Below, one piece after another: positions 16,534-24,551 of a DNA stretch of 64,000 bases (its first letter is position 1; each line of letters begins with the position of its first letter). The notes beneath the pieces were generated by a model, which saw nothing but the letters and a program-made list of their open reading frames with translations, had not been told where the DNA came from and searched no databases. A program made the translations under genes and the position numbers. Origin of the DNA: Nocardia higoensis (GTDB lineage: Bacteria; Actinomycetota; Actinomycetes; Mycobacteriales; Mycobacteriaceae); NCBI RefSeq assembly GCF_015477835.1, contig NZ_JADLQN010000001.1, positions 1 to 64,000 of the forward strand. The letters are read 5' to 3'.

Positions 16534-17256
16534 ATGACCCAAACCCCGGCCGCACGTGATCTCGCCGATCGTGCAGGCAGCATAATCGGCGAAGTGAGCG
16601 AGAAGGGGACCCGACCGACCGAATACGCGGGTGCCTGGCGGCCGGCCGGCAGCTACCGATTCTGGTCTCGGGACCAGCGCTGGGAGTGGTCCGACGAGGT
16701 CGCCGAACTGCACGGTTACGAACCCGGTTCCGTCGTGCCGACCATGGAACTGGTCCTGTCCCACAAGCACCCCGACGACCGCGCCGCCGTCGTGGACATC
16801 CTCTCCGCCGCCGTGACCACCGGCCAGCCCTTCTGCAGCCGCCACAGAATAAGAGATACCCACGGAAGAGTCAGACACGTCCTGGTCGTCGGCGACCAGA
16901 TGTGCGACGGCAACGGAGATGTCGTCGGTTCGACCGGCTACTACATCGACCTGACCGAGAGCCTGGACGAAACCCGCCAGGCAGTCCTCGACGAAACCCT
17001 GCCCGACCTGGTCGCCGCCCGCTCGGTGATCGACCAGGCCAAAGGCGCGCTGATGGTCATCTACGGCATCAGCGCCGACCAGGCGTTCCGCGTCCTGTCC
17101 TGGCGCTCCCAGGAAACCAACACCAAGCTGCGCGACCTCGCCTACCGCCTGGTCGACGCCATCCCCGAATTCCGCGGCTGCGGTGTCGGAGACCGCACCC
17201 GCTTCGACCACCTCCTGCTCACCCTGCACGAGCGCCCCCAACCCACCACTCCGTAA
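16534..17256 (+). CDS. PAS and ANTAR domain RNA-binding antiterminator
   Basis: A 240-residue regulator. A PAS fold occupies roughly residues 35-145 (WSRDQRWEWSDEVAELHGYE, VLVVGDQMCDGNGDVVGSTG and YYIDLTES). The C-terminal ANTAR domain (about 165-225) carries VIDQAKGALMVIYGISADQA and FRVLSWRSQETNTKLRDLA. ANTAR proteins bind paired RNA hairpins and prevent termination; the PAS domain senses a ligand or redox state. This combination is very common in Nocardia and Mycobacterium. ATG 16534 directly follows GAAGG; an upstream in-frame ATG at 16468 lacks a ribosome site. No target is obvious. Confidence 0.88.
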   Translation: MTQTPAARDLADRAGSIIGEVSEKGTRPTEYAGAWRPAGSYRFWSRDQRWEWSDEVAELHGYEPGSVVPTMELVLSHKHPDDRAAVVDILSAAVTTGQPFCSRHRIRDTHGRVRHVLVVGDQMCDGNGDVVGSTGYYIDLTESLDETRQAVLDETLPDLVAARSVIDQAKGALMVIYGISADQAFRVLSWRSQETNTKLRDLAYRLVDAIPEFRGCGVGDRTRFDHLLLTLHERPQPTTP

Positions 17257-17334
17257 CACCGCCTCTGACCAGGCGATTCGCTCCAGGCGCACCCCTTGTT
17301 GTAATCTCTTGAAGCGCCCAAACGGCGGGCGCAA

Positions 17335-17411
<77 letters not shown>

Positions 17412-17415
17412 ACGA

Positions 17416-17449
17416 GAAAGCCCCTCTGACCAGTATCAGAGGGGCTTTC
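17416..17449. terminator. Bidirectional hairpin between tRNA-Pro and integrase
   Basis: Perfect inverted repeat GAAAGCCCCTCTGA / TCAGAGGGGCTTTC with a six-base loop and a T-rich flank. It lies inside the element, so the tRNA now uses an element-borne terminator while the leftward integrase gene ends two bases to its right. Confidence 0.85.
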
Positions 17450-17450
17450 T

Positions 17451-18656
17451 TCATTCTCCGACCACTCGGAGTTGGGGACCATTTGGGGACCGTAGGTGCT
17501 TCGAGAGCCGGTTCCCGTCTTCGATCAGAGTCTTCGTATCGGGGTGTAGATAGCGTTGGGTGATCCGCGGATCGGTGTGGCCGGCTATCCGCTGGAGTCG
17601 GTGAACCGGGACGCCGGCATCGGCGAACCACGTCAGTCCGGTGTGCCGGAGTCCGTGCCGTCGAAGATGCTCGAAGCCGAGCCGTGCAACCACGTCGTCC
17701 CAGTGGGTGGCACGGTGCAGGACACCCGTGGAGATGCGACCGCCGCGGGGGCCGACGAACAGGCGAGCATCGGGACGACCGGCCGTCGCCTCGATCCGCC
17801 GCGCCACGATCGGCCGCAAGTCCTCGATGATCGGAATCGCTCGCGACCGCTTGCCCTTCGTGCCCTTGTCCGCCATGCCACCGGGGCCGGGGGTGGTCTG
17901 CCGTCGCAGTGTCCACACCCATTCGTTCGTGTCGATGTCCCCGACCCGGCAGCCTGACACTTCGCCGATCCGGGTCGCGGTGCACGCCGCGAAGATCACG
18001 ACATCGCCCCAGCCTCGATACTCACCCGCTGAGGCGTCGACCAGAGCATCCGCCAACCGAACCAACGTCGCCCAGTCGGGCAGCGCCAGAGCCCGCGGGT
18101 TGTCCAGCTCGTCTTGCACTTGGGCGAACATGCGCTGCCATCCCGACACCTGCACCGGGTTGCGTTCGATCAGCTCGTCTCGCACCGCCTGATCCATCAC
18201 GCGGCCCCACGCGGCAAGGGTGTTCTTCACCGTCGACTTGCTGCACCCGTCAGCGATCCAGTTGCCGACTGCGCGATCGGCCACGCCAGCCGTGATCATG
18301 GCGATCGGAAGATGCCCGACCGTGGGAACGACCCTGCGGCGCCATCCCGCCAGATACGGGTCACGGGTCTTCGGCTCGATCCCGCGAAAGGACAACTCCA
18401 GACTCGCCGCGCCGTACTCGGCCAGCGTGGCCGTCGCCATCTTCGGATCAACGCCGCGCGCCGCAGCTTGCCGAACACGGCTGATCCACTCGTCGGCCTG
18501 GTCCCGAGTCTCGAAGGACTCCGAGATCGAAGCCCGCTTCTTCGTCGCCGGATCGACCCAGCGGAGCCGAGCACGGTACGGCTTGGCGCGGTCCCGGACC
18601 TCGATGTCGGAGCGCAGCTGCACGCCGATGGGGGAGATGTCGACTCTTTCGGCCAT
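17451..18656 (-). CDS. int: Tyrosine site-specific integrase
   Basis: A 401-residue tyrosine recombinase that inserts and excises the element at tRNA-Pro. An N-terminal arm-binding region (YRARLRWVDPATKKRASISE) precedes a core-binding domain (HLPIAMITAGVADRAVGNWI) and the catalytic domain with ACTATRIGEVSGCRV (first Arg), HGLRHTGLTWFADAGV (His-x-x-Arg), GHTDPRITQRYLHPD (His and nucleophile Tyr). ATG 18656 overlaps the stop of xis by one base, so both are made together. The last codons contain one of two identical 19-bp putative arm sites. All catalytic residues are present, so it should be active. Confidence 0.95.
   Translation of the reverse strand: MAERVDISPIGVQLRSDIEVRDRAKPYRARLRWVDPATKKRASISESFETRDQADEWISRVRQAAARGVDPKMATATLAEYGAASLELSFRGIEPKTRDPYLAGWRRRVVPTVGHLPIAMITAGVADRAVGNWIADGCSKSTVKNTLAAWGRVMDQAVRDELIERNPVQVSGWQRMFAQVQDELDNPRALALPDWATLVRLADALVDASAGEYRGWGDVVIFAACTATRIGEVSGCRVGDIDTNEWVWTLRRQTTPGPGGMADKGTKGKRSRAIPIIEDLRPIVARRIEATAGRPDARLFVGPRGGRISTGVLHRATHWDDVVARLGFEHLRRHGLRHTGLTWFADAGVPVHRLQRIAGHTDPRITQRYLHPDTKTLIEDGNRLSKHLRSPNGPQLRVVGE
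17473..17491. repeat. Putative integrase arm site, left copy
   Basis: TGGGGACCATTTGGGGACC, itself two copies of TGGGGACC three bases apart. It lies 61 bp inside the left repeat, within the 3' end of int, and recurs exactly at 30330-30348. Confidence 0.7.
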
Positions 18657-18868
18657 CACGCAGCCGCCGGGTCGATCCGCCGAGAGTTCATGTACGCCTC
18701 CACATCCGCCCTGCTGTACCGGACCACCCGATCCGACACTTGCACAAAAGGTGGTCCCTGCGGAGGGCGAGCGGTCCGCCACCGCCGCAGGCTCGAAGCG
18801 TCCACGCTCAGCATGCGCGCGACTTCCTCTGTGGTGAACCACTGTCCACCGAACGGTTCGGTATCCAT
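18656..18868 (-). CDS. xis: Excisionase (MerR-like HTH)
   Basis: A 70-residue winged-helix protein of the BldC/AlpA/excisionase type: FTTEEVARMLSVDASSLRRW followed by RTARPPQGPPFVQVSDRVVR and YSRADVEAYMNSRR. It should bend the attachment sites to favour excision and typically precedes int in AICEs. The start ATG has AGGAGG upstream, and the stop overlaps the int start. Confidence 0.9.
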   Translation of the reverse strand: MDTEPFGGQWFTTEEVARMLSVDASSLRRWRTARPPQGPPFVQVSDRVVRYSRADVEAYMNSRRIDPAAA

Positions 18869-18879
18869 CGGACTACCTC

Positions 18880-20601
18880 CTACGCCGCTTCCTGAATTGC
18901 CGAATGTTGCTGTGCTGCAATTGGTCCCGCCTCCAACAAGGCACGTGTGTACTCTGCCCGCCAGGCTGTGCGTTGGGCGATCGCGGCGAGGATCACGTGG
19001 TCCCGTGGCGGGGCCGAGTGGTCACCGGGCTCCACGGGTTTGATCACCCAATGCGAGGTGTCAGGTTTGACGATCCCGGCCGAGGCAAGCAGTTGCCGAA
19101 CAAAATCCGCCCGATCGGCCTTGTGATCCGGGAGCGTCTTGCCCGACCAGCGCCGCGAGACCAGCACCCGCCGACCGGGGAGGCCGAGGGTGTCGCGGCG
19201 GTGGGCTTTGCCCTTGCAGCGGCCGGGAATGGTCTTGTCGCTGGCGCCCTTCGGGACGATCCCGTAGCGCAGCCACACCGGGCAGCGCGGTGAGCACGGG
19301 GTGTGCTGCAACTCCGCGTGCAACCGGTCGTAGTGCGCGGCCGTGCGGGCCGAGTCGGTGTCCAGGACTTCGCTGATGGACTTGGTCAGGTACTTGGTGA
19401 CGTAGCCGATCGCCCGGTCGGCCTTCTCGCCGGAGATGTAGCCCTTCATGTCGCCGGGGTCCATGCGTTCGCCGAACCGCACCGTGTACGCGGGTTCGAG
19501 GTCGTCCACCGAGTCGAGGACATCGAGGGCTTCGTCCCAGGTGGTCAACGGCTTGCCGCTGTCGGGGTCGACGAACGTCAGGGTCTTGTAGTCCCAGACC
19601 GGCATCTTCTCGCCGGAGTAGCGTTCGTCTTGGGGATCGAAGTAGGGCCACCACACCTGGTGGTAGGTCGCCGCGGTCACCATCCGCAGGATCTCGCGGG
19701 AGATGGCGCCTCGCAGCAGCAGGTGCAGGTGCGGGGCACCGCGTTTCTGGGGTTCGACGGTGGCGAAGTACTGCACGTCATAGCCCACGACCCGGCGCAG
19801 GTTTTGAATCCAGCGGTCCACGAGCTTGGAGAAGAACACGATGTCGCGGGCGGCGCTGGTGTAGTCGTAGGACTCCGGATCGCGTGGGGAGCCGTCACCG
19901 CAGACCTTGCCGTCCTTGTCGGTGGCGCCGTCGCGGTTCATCGGCCCGTAGGAGGGCATGGTCAGGGTGACCATCATCGAGGACCGGTAGCCGCCGATCA
20001 CCTTGCCGACCGTGGTCTTGGAGACCTTCTTACGGGGCAGGTTCGGCACGTCCTGGCGGCGCTTGGTCGAACGCACCCGCCGAGCCCTTGGTGTCGGATC
20101 GAGAGGCGGGAGCGGGCCACGAAACCCCGACTCACGGATTTCGGTATCGGTCTCGGCGATCAGCTGGGCGAGTTCGGCCGCCAACTCGTCGTCAGAGTCC
20201 TCGCGTGCAGCGCGGTAGTCGGCCACCAGATCGGCGCGATACGCCAGCAGCTCGGTCTGCTTGTCGGACGGGTCGCGAGTCTCGTCCACCGGTTCGGTCT
20301 CGGCATGCCAACCTTCCCGGCACTGCGTCATGCGCAGCCAGCGAGCTTTGTCCGCACATGGCTTGCACACGCTGGCGACCGTGGACTTGCAGGGCGACCC
20401 GACGTAAGAGACCTTGCCGGTGGTCGGGTCGAACGCGCGCATGGTGATCGGGCGGACGCAGACGCCGAACTTCTCGGCGGTGGCCTGGGCGACATCGGTG
20501 AAGTCCGGCAGGGCGCGACGCTGGGCAGCGGTCTGCCGGGCCAGGGCGGGTGCCGGTTCGGTCGCGGTCGGTTCCGTGGGTTCGGTGGTGTCGGTGCTCA
20601 T
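18880..20601 (-). CDS. repSA: RepSA-type rolling-circle replication initiator
   Basis: A 573-residue initiator that nicks the origin to start replication of the excised element. A cysteine-bearing zinc-like segment (VGSPCKSTVASVCKPCADKA) lies in the N-terminal third. The HUH motif is in KRGAPHLHLLLRG (about residue 289) and the tyrosine motif in AIGYVTKYLTKS (about residue 400), the order typical of the RepSA/Rep_2 group. A second Cys cluster (HTPCSPRCPVW) follows. ATG 20601 overlaps the stop of the TraB-N-like gene (ATGA), so the two are coupled. Eleven bases separate it from xis. Confidence 0.92.
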   Translation of the reverse strand: MSTDTTEPTEPTATEPAPALARQTAAQRRALPDFTDVAQATAEKFGVCVRPITMRAFDPTTGKVSYVGSPCKSTVASVCKPCADKARWLRMTQCREGWHAETEPVDETRDPSDKQTELLAYRADLVADYRAAREDSDDELAAELAQLIAETDTEIRESGFRGPLPPLDPTPRARRVRSTKRRQDVPNLPRKKVSKTTVGKVIGGYRSSMMVTLTMPSYGPMNRDGATDKDGKVCGDGSPRDPESYDYTSAARDIVFFSKLVDRWIQNLRRVVGYDVQYFATVEPQKRGAPHLHLLLRGAISREILRMVTAATYHQVWWPYFDPQDERYSGEKMPVWDYKTLTFVDPDSGKPLTTWDEALDVLDSVDDLEPAYTVRFGERMDPGDMKGYISGEKADRAIGYVTKYLTKSISEVLDTDSARTAAHYDRLHAELQHTPCSPRCPVWLRYGIVPKGASDKTIPGRCKGKAHRRDTLGLPGRRVLVSRRWSGKTLPDHKADRADFVRQLLASAGIVKPDTSHWVIKPVEPGDHSAPPRDHVILAAIAQRTAWRAEYTRALLEAGPIAAQQHSAIQEAA

Positions 20602-21239
20602 GCGGCGTCCTTCGTCCAGTCGGCGCCGTCGATGATCTGGGGCAGGTTCATCGGTTCGGCGAGGGCATCGTGGTAGCGGAAGTTCAGTTCGACCAGGCCG
20701 GGGCCGAGGACGCGGATGCGGCACTCTTCGGCGCCGAAGGCGTGGGCGAGCTGCTCGGCGCGATCGCTGTAGTCGTCGGGTCGGTGGCCGGCCACCATCC
20801 GCACGTGCACCAGGTCGTCACTGTCACCGATCCACACCTCACGCAGGCGCGGCACCCGCACCCGGTCACCGTCGGTGACGACCAGGCCGCAAGCCGTCAG
20901 AAGGGGCACCCAGCGGCGGCCGTAGCGGAACCAGGCCAGGAACCGGGCGCGGGCACGGTCGGTGATCCAGCGGTGAAAGCTGGCGGGGTACTTGACCCGC
21001 CACACGATCAGTCCGGTGACATGCACGGCGACCACACCGAGCCCGGCGAAGGGATGCACTCGTGAACCGACCGTCACGGCCAGGAGGACCGGCAGGGACA
21101 GCATCGGGAACAGGACCAGCCAGCGGGCGGTGACCGCGATGCCGAAGAGGAAGCCGCTGCCGAACTCGAGCAGGGCCAGGCCGAGCAGGTCGAACGGGTC
21201 ACGCTTGGTGGTCGTGGTGGTTGTTGTCGTGGTGGTCAT
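20598..21239 (-). CDS. Membrane protein resembling the N-terminal half of TraB
   Basis: A 213-residue protein starting with ten threonines. Two or three hydrophobic helices follow (LALLEFGSGFLFGIAVTARW, LVLFPMLSLPVLLAVTVGSR, GLGVVAVHVTGLIVWRVKYP). The soluble part RYGRRWVPLLTACGLVV, VPRLREVWIGDSDDLVHVRM, and AEQLAHAFGAEECRIRVLGP resembles the segment that precedes the ATPase in streptomycete TraB/FtsK proteins, but no Walker motif is present. Because the nearby TraB has its own N-terminus, this is an extra stand-alone copy, possibly a membrane partner of TraB. Coupled to repSA. Confidence 0.7.
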   Translation of the reverse strand: MTTTTTTTTTTKRDPFDLLGLALLEFGSGFLFGIAVTARWLVLFPMLSLPVLLAVTVGSRVHPFAGLGVVAVHVTGLIVWRVKYPASFHRWITDRARARFLAWFRYGRRWVPLLTACGLVVTDGDRVRVPRLREVWIGDSDDLVHVRMVAGHRPDDYSDRAEQLAHAFGAEECRIRVLGPGLVELNFRYHDALAEPMNLPQIIDGADWTKDAA

Positions 21240-21442
21240 GCCGCGTACCCGCCGTCACCATCGTTGCCGTTGTCCCACTTGGCGAGGACTCCGGTTTCCG
21301 CGCACAGGCGGGCGGCGATCTCGTCGGGGTCCAGGCCGCGGCGTTCCAGCAGTCCGCGGCGGTGGGCGAACAGGTCGACCACGTTGTCCCGGTAGGGCGT
21401 GTGGTCCTGACGGTCGGTGCAGAAGGTGTTGTGTCGCTTCAT
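21236..21442 (-). CDS. Small AICE protein, 68 residues
   Basis: Starts MKRHNTFCTDRQDHTPYRDN and ends in WDNGNDGDGGYAA, with a central helix LLERRGLDPDEIAARLCAET. The start has a GGGGGA ribosome site, and the stop overlaps the next start. I do not recognise a domain. Conservation of position between traB and rep genes suggests an element-specific role. Confidence 0.65.
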   Translation of the reverse strand: MKRHNTFCTDRQDHTPYRDNVVDLFAHRRGLLERRGLDPDEIAARLCAETGVLAKWDNGNDGDGGYAA

Positions 21443-21456
21443 GAGTGGTTCCCCCT

Positions 21457-21687
21457 TCAGAACAGGTCGGGCGCGGTGGTGGGCTGGTGGGTGTGGCGGC
21501 AGTCGGCGCATTCGATCTCCCCGCCGCTCAACTGCCAACCGGCCATGTCGGCGGTGTCGATGAGGTAGCGCAGGGCCTGGCGGAGGTTGTCGAAACAGAT
21601 CGACTCGCCCTCGCTGTCGGTGCAGCACTCCCCGCACCGGTCGCAGTAGATGAGGACATGGGTTTCGGTGACGAACCCGCGCTTCAC
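21457..21687 (-). CDS. Small Cys-rich AICE protein, 76 residues
   Basis: Contains YCDRCGECC and a later ECADCRHTH, four or more cysteines spaced like a small zinc ribbon, with an intervening helix FDNLRQALRYLIDTADMAGW. Begins at GTG 21687, overlapping the traB stop (GTGA), so it is translated together with traB. Function unknown; small zinc-ribbon proteins of this kind are frequent beside AICE transfer genes. Confidence 0.7.
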   Translation of the reverse strand: MKRGFVTETHVLIYCDRCGECCTDSEGESICFDNLRQALRYLIDTADMAGWQLSGGEIECADCRHTHQPTTAPDLF

Positions 21688-23003
21688 GCCGCCACCCCCG
21701 AATCCCCGAACGGGTCGTCGTCTCCGAGGTCGTCAGGGTCGAACCCGCTGTAGTCCTCGACTGGGCCGGTGATCTGCGGGGCGGGTGAGTAGGCGTCCAC
21801 GATCGCGTCAGCGGCGTCGTCGGAGACCCAGAAGGCCCGGACCCGAACGAAGTCGGTGGTGCCGTCCTCACCGACGTAGCCGACGCCGGGGGTGTGTTCG
21901 CTGATCCGGTCACAGCGCGCACCCCGGTCACGGGCGCCCTGGCCGTGGACCATCGCCACCTGGGTGGGTTCGTCCAACCGGAGGCCGATGCGGATGGGGA
22001 ACAGTTGCCGGTTCGGCATCGTCTCCTTGCTCGGGTCCTGCAAGGCCGCGATCACTGACACCCCCGCCGCACGCCCTTGCGACAGCAGCAGCCCGGTCAG
22101 CTTCCGGAACTCCTGCTGAGTGTCGCGATCGGCATACGACGACAGCGCTGCGGCTTCATCGATGATGATCAGGATCAGCGGCTGATCCGGGGTCGGGACG
22201 TGCTTGCGAATCCCGTTGGCGCGCATGAACGCCAACCGTTCCCGCAACACCTCGACGGCCTCGGCCAGCATCGCCACGATCGTTTCCGCGTCGGTGGCGA
22301 ACCGGACGAACAACCGGTTCTCCCCGCGCCCGAACTCCACCCCGCCCTTCGGGTCGGCCATCCACACATCCACCAGGCCGTCCCGGATCGCCGGACCGAG
22401 CCCGCCCAGGATCGACCACACCACCGAGCCCTTCCCCGAACCGGTCGCACCGGCAAGCAGGATGTGGCCGTGCAGGACCCGCAGCCGCCACAGATCATGG
22501 GATTCGGTGACCCCGACCGGCACCGCCTCGAGATCGACCAGGTGACCGCCACCGAACGGAGACGGCGCCGGGACGGCCAACGTGTCGACGGTCCGTACAT
22601 GCAGCCGCACCCAGCTCGGCTCGGGCGAGGACGCGGTGACCTCGGGGACAGAGAAGTAGGTGGCGAACTGGGCAAGGGTCTCGTCGTTGGACCAGTCCTT
22701 GAACGACTGGCCGCCCAGCATCATCACCTCCACGTCCAAGCCGTGATCGGTGAAGTCGTAACGCTCCACGTAAGGGAACCCGCCTTCGAGCGAGCCGAGA
22801 CCCAGCGCGGCGAACATCAGATTCGTCTGTGCCGGGTCGGCCAGGATGTAAACCGCGGTACGCAACCCGGCCGGGGCCGCATCGGCGAGAGATTCGGCGG
22901 TCACCGTACGGGGGCGATCGTCCCCGGCCCACCGCATCCAGGCCATACCACCGGTAGCCAGGACCGCGGACCCGGCGGTGAACAGGCTCACCAGGTTCGA
23001 CAT
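21684..23003 (-). CDS. traB: TraB-like FtsK/SpoIIIE DNA translocase
   Basis: A 439-residue conjugative translocase that pumps double-stranded DNA between mycelial cells. A short N-terminal hydrophobic helix (LFTAGSAVLATGGMAWMRW) and a linker region precede the motor: Walker A LAGATGSGKGSVVWSIL (about residue 185), Walker B PLILIIIDEAAALSSYADRD, and LLLSQGRAAGVSVIAALQDPS with IGLRLDEPTQVAMVHGQGAR. The acidic tail (DDLGDDDPFGDSG) replaces the winged-helix DNA-reading domain usual at the end of streptomycete TraB. It is the only transfer motor in the element. Confidence 0.9.
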   Translation of the reverse strand: MSNLVSLFTAGSAVLATGGMAWMRWAGDDRPRTVTAESLADAAPAGLRTAVYILADPAQTNLMFAALGLGSLEGGFPYVERYDFTDHGLDVEVMMLGGQSFKDWSNDETLAQFATYFSVPEVTASSPEPSWVRLHVRTVDTLAVPAPSPFGGGHLVDLEAVPVGVTESHDLWRLRVLHGHILLAGATGSGKGSVVWSILGGLGPAIRDGLVDVWMADPKGGVEFGRGENRLFVRFATDAETIVAMLAEAVEVLRERLAFMRANGIRKHVPTPDQPLILIIIDEAAALSSYADRDTQQEFRKLTGLLLSQGRAAGVSVIAALQDPSKETMPNRQLFPIRIGLRLDEPTQVAMVHGQGARDRGARCDRISEHTPGVGYVGEDGTTDFVRVRAFWVSDDAADAIVDAYSPAPQITGPVEDYSGFDPDDLGDDDPFGDSGVAA

Positions 23004-23275
23004 CAGGCCACCGCCTTGACCAGATCGACCCGGTAGCCGGTCGCCTCGACGTGACCGGCGTCGGCTGCGTCACGGAGGCCGGCGTCGAGCAGATCCCGCA
23101 ACAACCGTGCCTGCTCCAACGTCAGTTGCAGCGACAGCGGACCCAGGTCCGCGAACAGTCGATCCCTGAACAACGACACCGCCAGCGTGGTGTCCATCGT
23201 GAACACCCGCGCCGACAATCCCGGCTCACGCATCATCGCGCTATGGATCGAGTTGCGAACTTCGGACTCAGACAT
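23003..23275 (-). CDS. Small AICE protein, 90 residues
   Basis: A soluble, mostly helical protein: MSESEVRNSIHSAMMREPGL, then FRDRLFADLGPLSLQLTLEQ and ARLLRDLLDAGLRDAADAG. The stop overlaps the traB start by one base, so it belongs to the transfer operon. No domain recognised. Confidence 0.65.
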   Translation of the reverse strand: MSESEVRNSIHSAMMREPGLSARVFTMDTTLAVSLFRDRLFADLGPLSLQLTLEQARLLRDLLDAGLRDAADAGHVEATGYRVDLVKAVA

Positions 23276-23277
23276 GA

Positions 23278-23964
23278 CTAACCCCCAACAGGAAGAGCGA
23301 TCGGCAACATGTCCTGCACCGGTCGCGGACGAACAGGCTTGACCGGCGCCACACGCACCGGATGGGAAATGCCAGCGGCCACCGGCGCAGCCACCGGAAT
23401 CGGCTCGGTCACCGGCTCCGGATCAGGCACGGGCACCACTTCCGGCGATGCCACCTCGGGCACGGACTCAGCCACGGTGGCCAGCACCTCGGGCGCTGAT
23501 TCCACCGACTCGGCGACCGGAACAGGTTCGGGCACGGGCTCGGCGACCGGGGAGCGGTGAGCGACCCGGAACAGCACCGCCAAGCCGTGCGTATCAGCGA
23601 GCAGCGATATCGGGGCGATGGCTGCCACGATGGCCGATGCCCACGCCGGTAGCGGTTGACCGTTGGCGACCGCGTGGAGGCTGTTGCCCGCAACCGAGAC
23701 CGCCGACCCGATCACCAGGACCGAGAGGAAGAAGCGGCGTTCCCGGCCGGGGCACACCAGCACCCCGAACGTGGCCAGCAGGATCGTGCCGTCCACGATC
23801 AGCGGGAACAACCACGCGTCTCGGGCCGGGATGTGGGCGAGGACCGCGAGGTCCTTGAGGGTGGAGTACGACAGCCGGAACGCTGCCGCACCCACGCCGA
23901 CGATGATGGCTGCGGCGGACCAACGCGCGTAACGCATCGCCGCCGCCTGGCCCGCCGCACCCAT
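23278..23964 (-). CDS. DUF2637 membrane protein
   Basis: A 228-residue protein with four predicted helices (SAAAIIVGVGAAAFRLSYST, FPLIVDGTILLATFGVLVC, FLSVLVIGSAVSVAGNSLHA, ASAIVAAIAPISLLADTHGL). The layout and the RDAWLFPLIVDGTI segment match DUF2637 proteins, regularly found in AICEs and actinobacterial plasmids next to transfer genes. After residue 145 the chain becomes a Pro/Val/Glu-rich repeat (PEPVPVAESVESAPEV), probably an extended stalk. The N-terminus could also start at Met 10. Its role is likely spread or pore assembly together with TraB. Confidence 0.8.
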   Translation of the reverse strand: MGAAGQAAAMRYARWSAAAIIVGVGAAAFRLSYSTLKDLAVLAHIPARDAWLFPLIVDGTILLATFGVLVCPGRERRFFLSVLVIGSAVSVAGNSLHAVANGQPLPAWASAIVAAIAPISLLADTHGLAVLFRVAHRSPVAEPVPEPVPVAESVESAPEVLATVAESVPEVASPEVVPVPDPEPVTEPIPVAAPVAAGISHPVRVAPVKPVRPRPVQDMLPIALPVGG

Positions 23965-23966
23965 GA

Positions 23967-24404
23967 TCAGGCCGCCTTGCTCGCGGCCGGGTTGCCCTTG
24001 GCGCCGGAGTTGTCGCCCTTGATACCGGTCGCCCGCACCGTCCAGCCGATCGACTTGAACTCACCGGACCCGGCGATCTTCGGCTTGACCATCAACCCCT
24101 CCAGCTCGATCGGGGTCATGCCCGGCACGATCTCCGGGGCCGCGGGGACCGGCTGCACATCGGCCACGAACGTCACATCGAAGCTCGCGTTTTTCGCGTT
24201 CGCCGCGGTCGGATCGGTGACCGTGCCCTTCCACAACCGCTTGCCCGTGCCGTTGCCCTCGAAGTCGAAGTCGAGCTTCTGCACCTTCGGCGCGTTGCGG
24301 TCCCGGCTGAACTCGGTCACCGGCTCGATGTCTCCCAGCAGGAACAGACCCTTCGGGAACGCCTCGTGGAAGTCCGGGCGGAACCATGCATCCTTCAACG
24401 CCAT
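23967..24404 (-). CDS. pra: Pra-like activator of replication, integration and excision
   Basis: A 145-residue protein. The order ALKDAWFRPDFHEAFPKGLF, LGDIEPVTEFSRD, and later PGMTPIELEGLMVKPKIAGS with SIGWTVRATGIKG resembles proteins annotated as plasmid replication, integration and excision activators, after Pra of pSAM2. ATG 24404 is preferred over GTG 24413 because AAGGAG (24418-24413) lies eight bases upstream. It is the first gene of the long leftward operon, opposite the HTH regulator, just where pSAM2 places its Pra/KorSA switch. Identification rests on recalled family features, so the name is tentative. Confidence 0.65.
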   Translation of the reverse strand: MALKDAWFRPDFHEAFPKGLFLLGDIEPVTEFSRDRNAPKVQKLDFDFEGNGTGKRLWKGTVTDPTAANAKNASFDVTFVADVQPVPAAPEIVPGMTPIELEGLMVKPKIAGSGEFKSIGWTVRATGIKGDNSGAKGNPAASKAA

Positions 24405-24495
24405 CTCAATCACTCCTTGAAGTAGGCCGAATCACTTGATGGCCAGTACTTTCCGGGAATTCCATCGACACCAGGACTACATAGATGGACATCTT

Positions 24496-24525
24496 GGGAC
24501 GTCCTACGTACTCTTAAGACGTCCC
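24496..24525. promoter_or_regulatory. Inverted-repeat operator between pra-like and regulator genes
   Basis: GGGACGTC (24496-24503) and GACGTCCC (24518-24525) form an 8-bp perfect inverted repeat separated by 14 bases. Each arm contains the palindrome GACGTC. It lies 26 bases before the regulator start and about 90 bases from the pra-like start, so binding here could silence both directions. Confidence 0.6.
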
Positions 24526-24551
24526 TAGTGGTCACCGTGATCGGAGATGAG

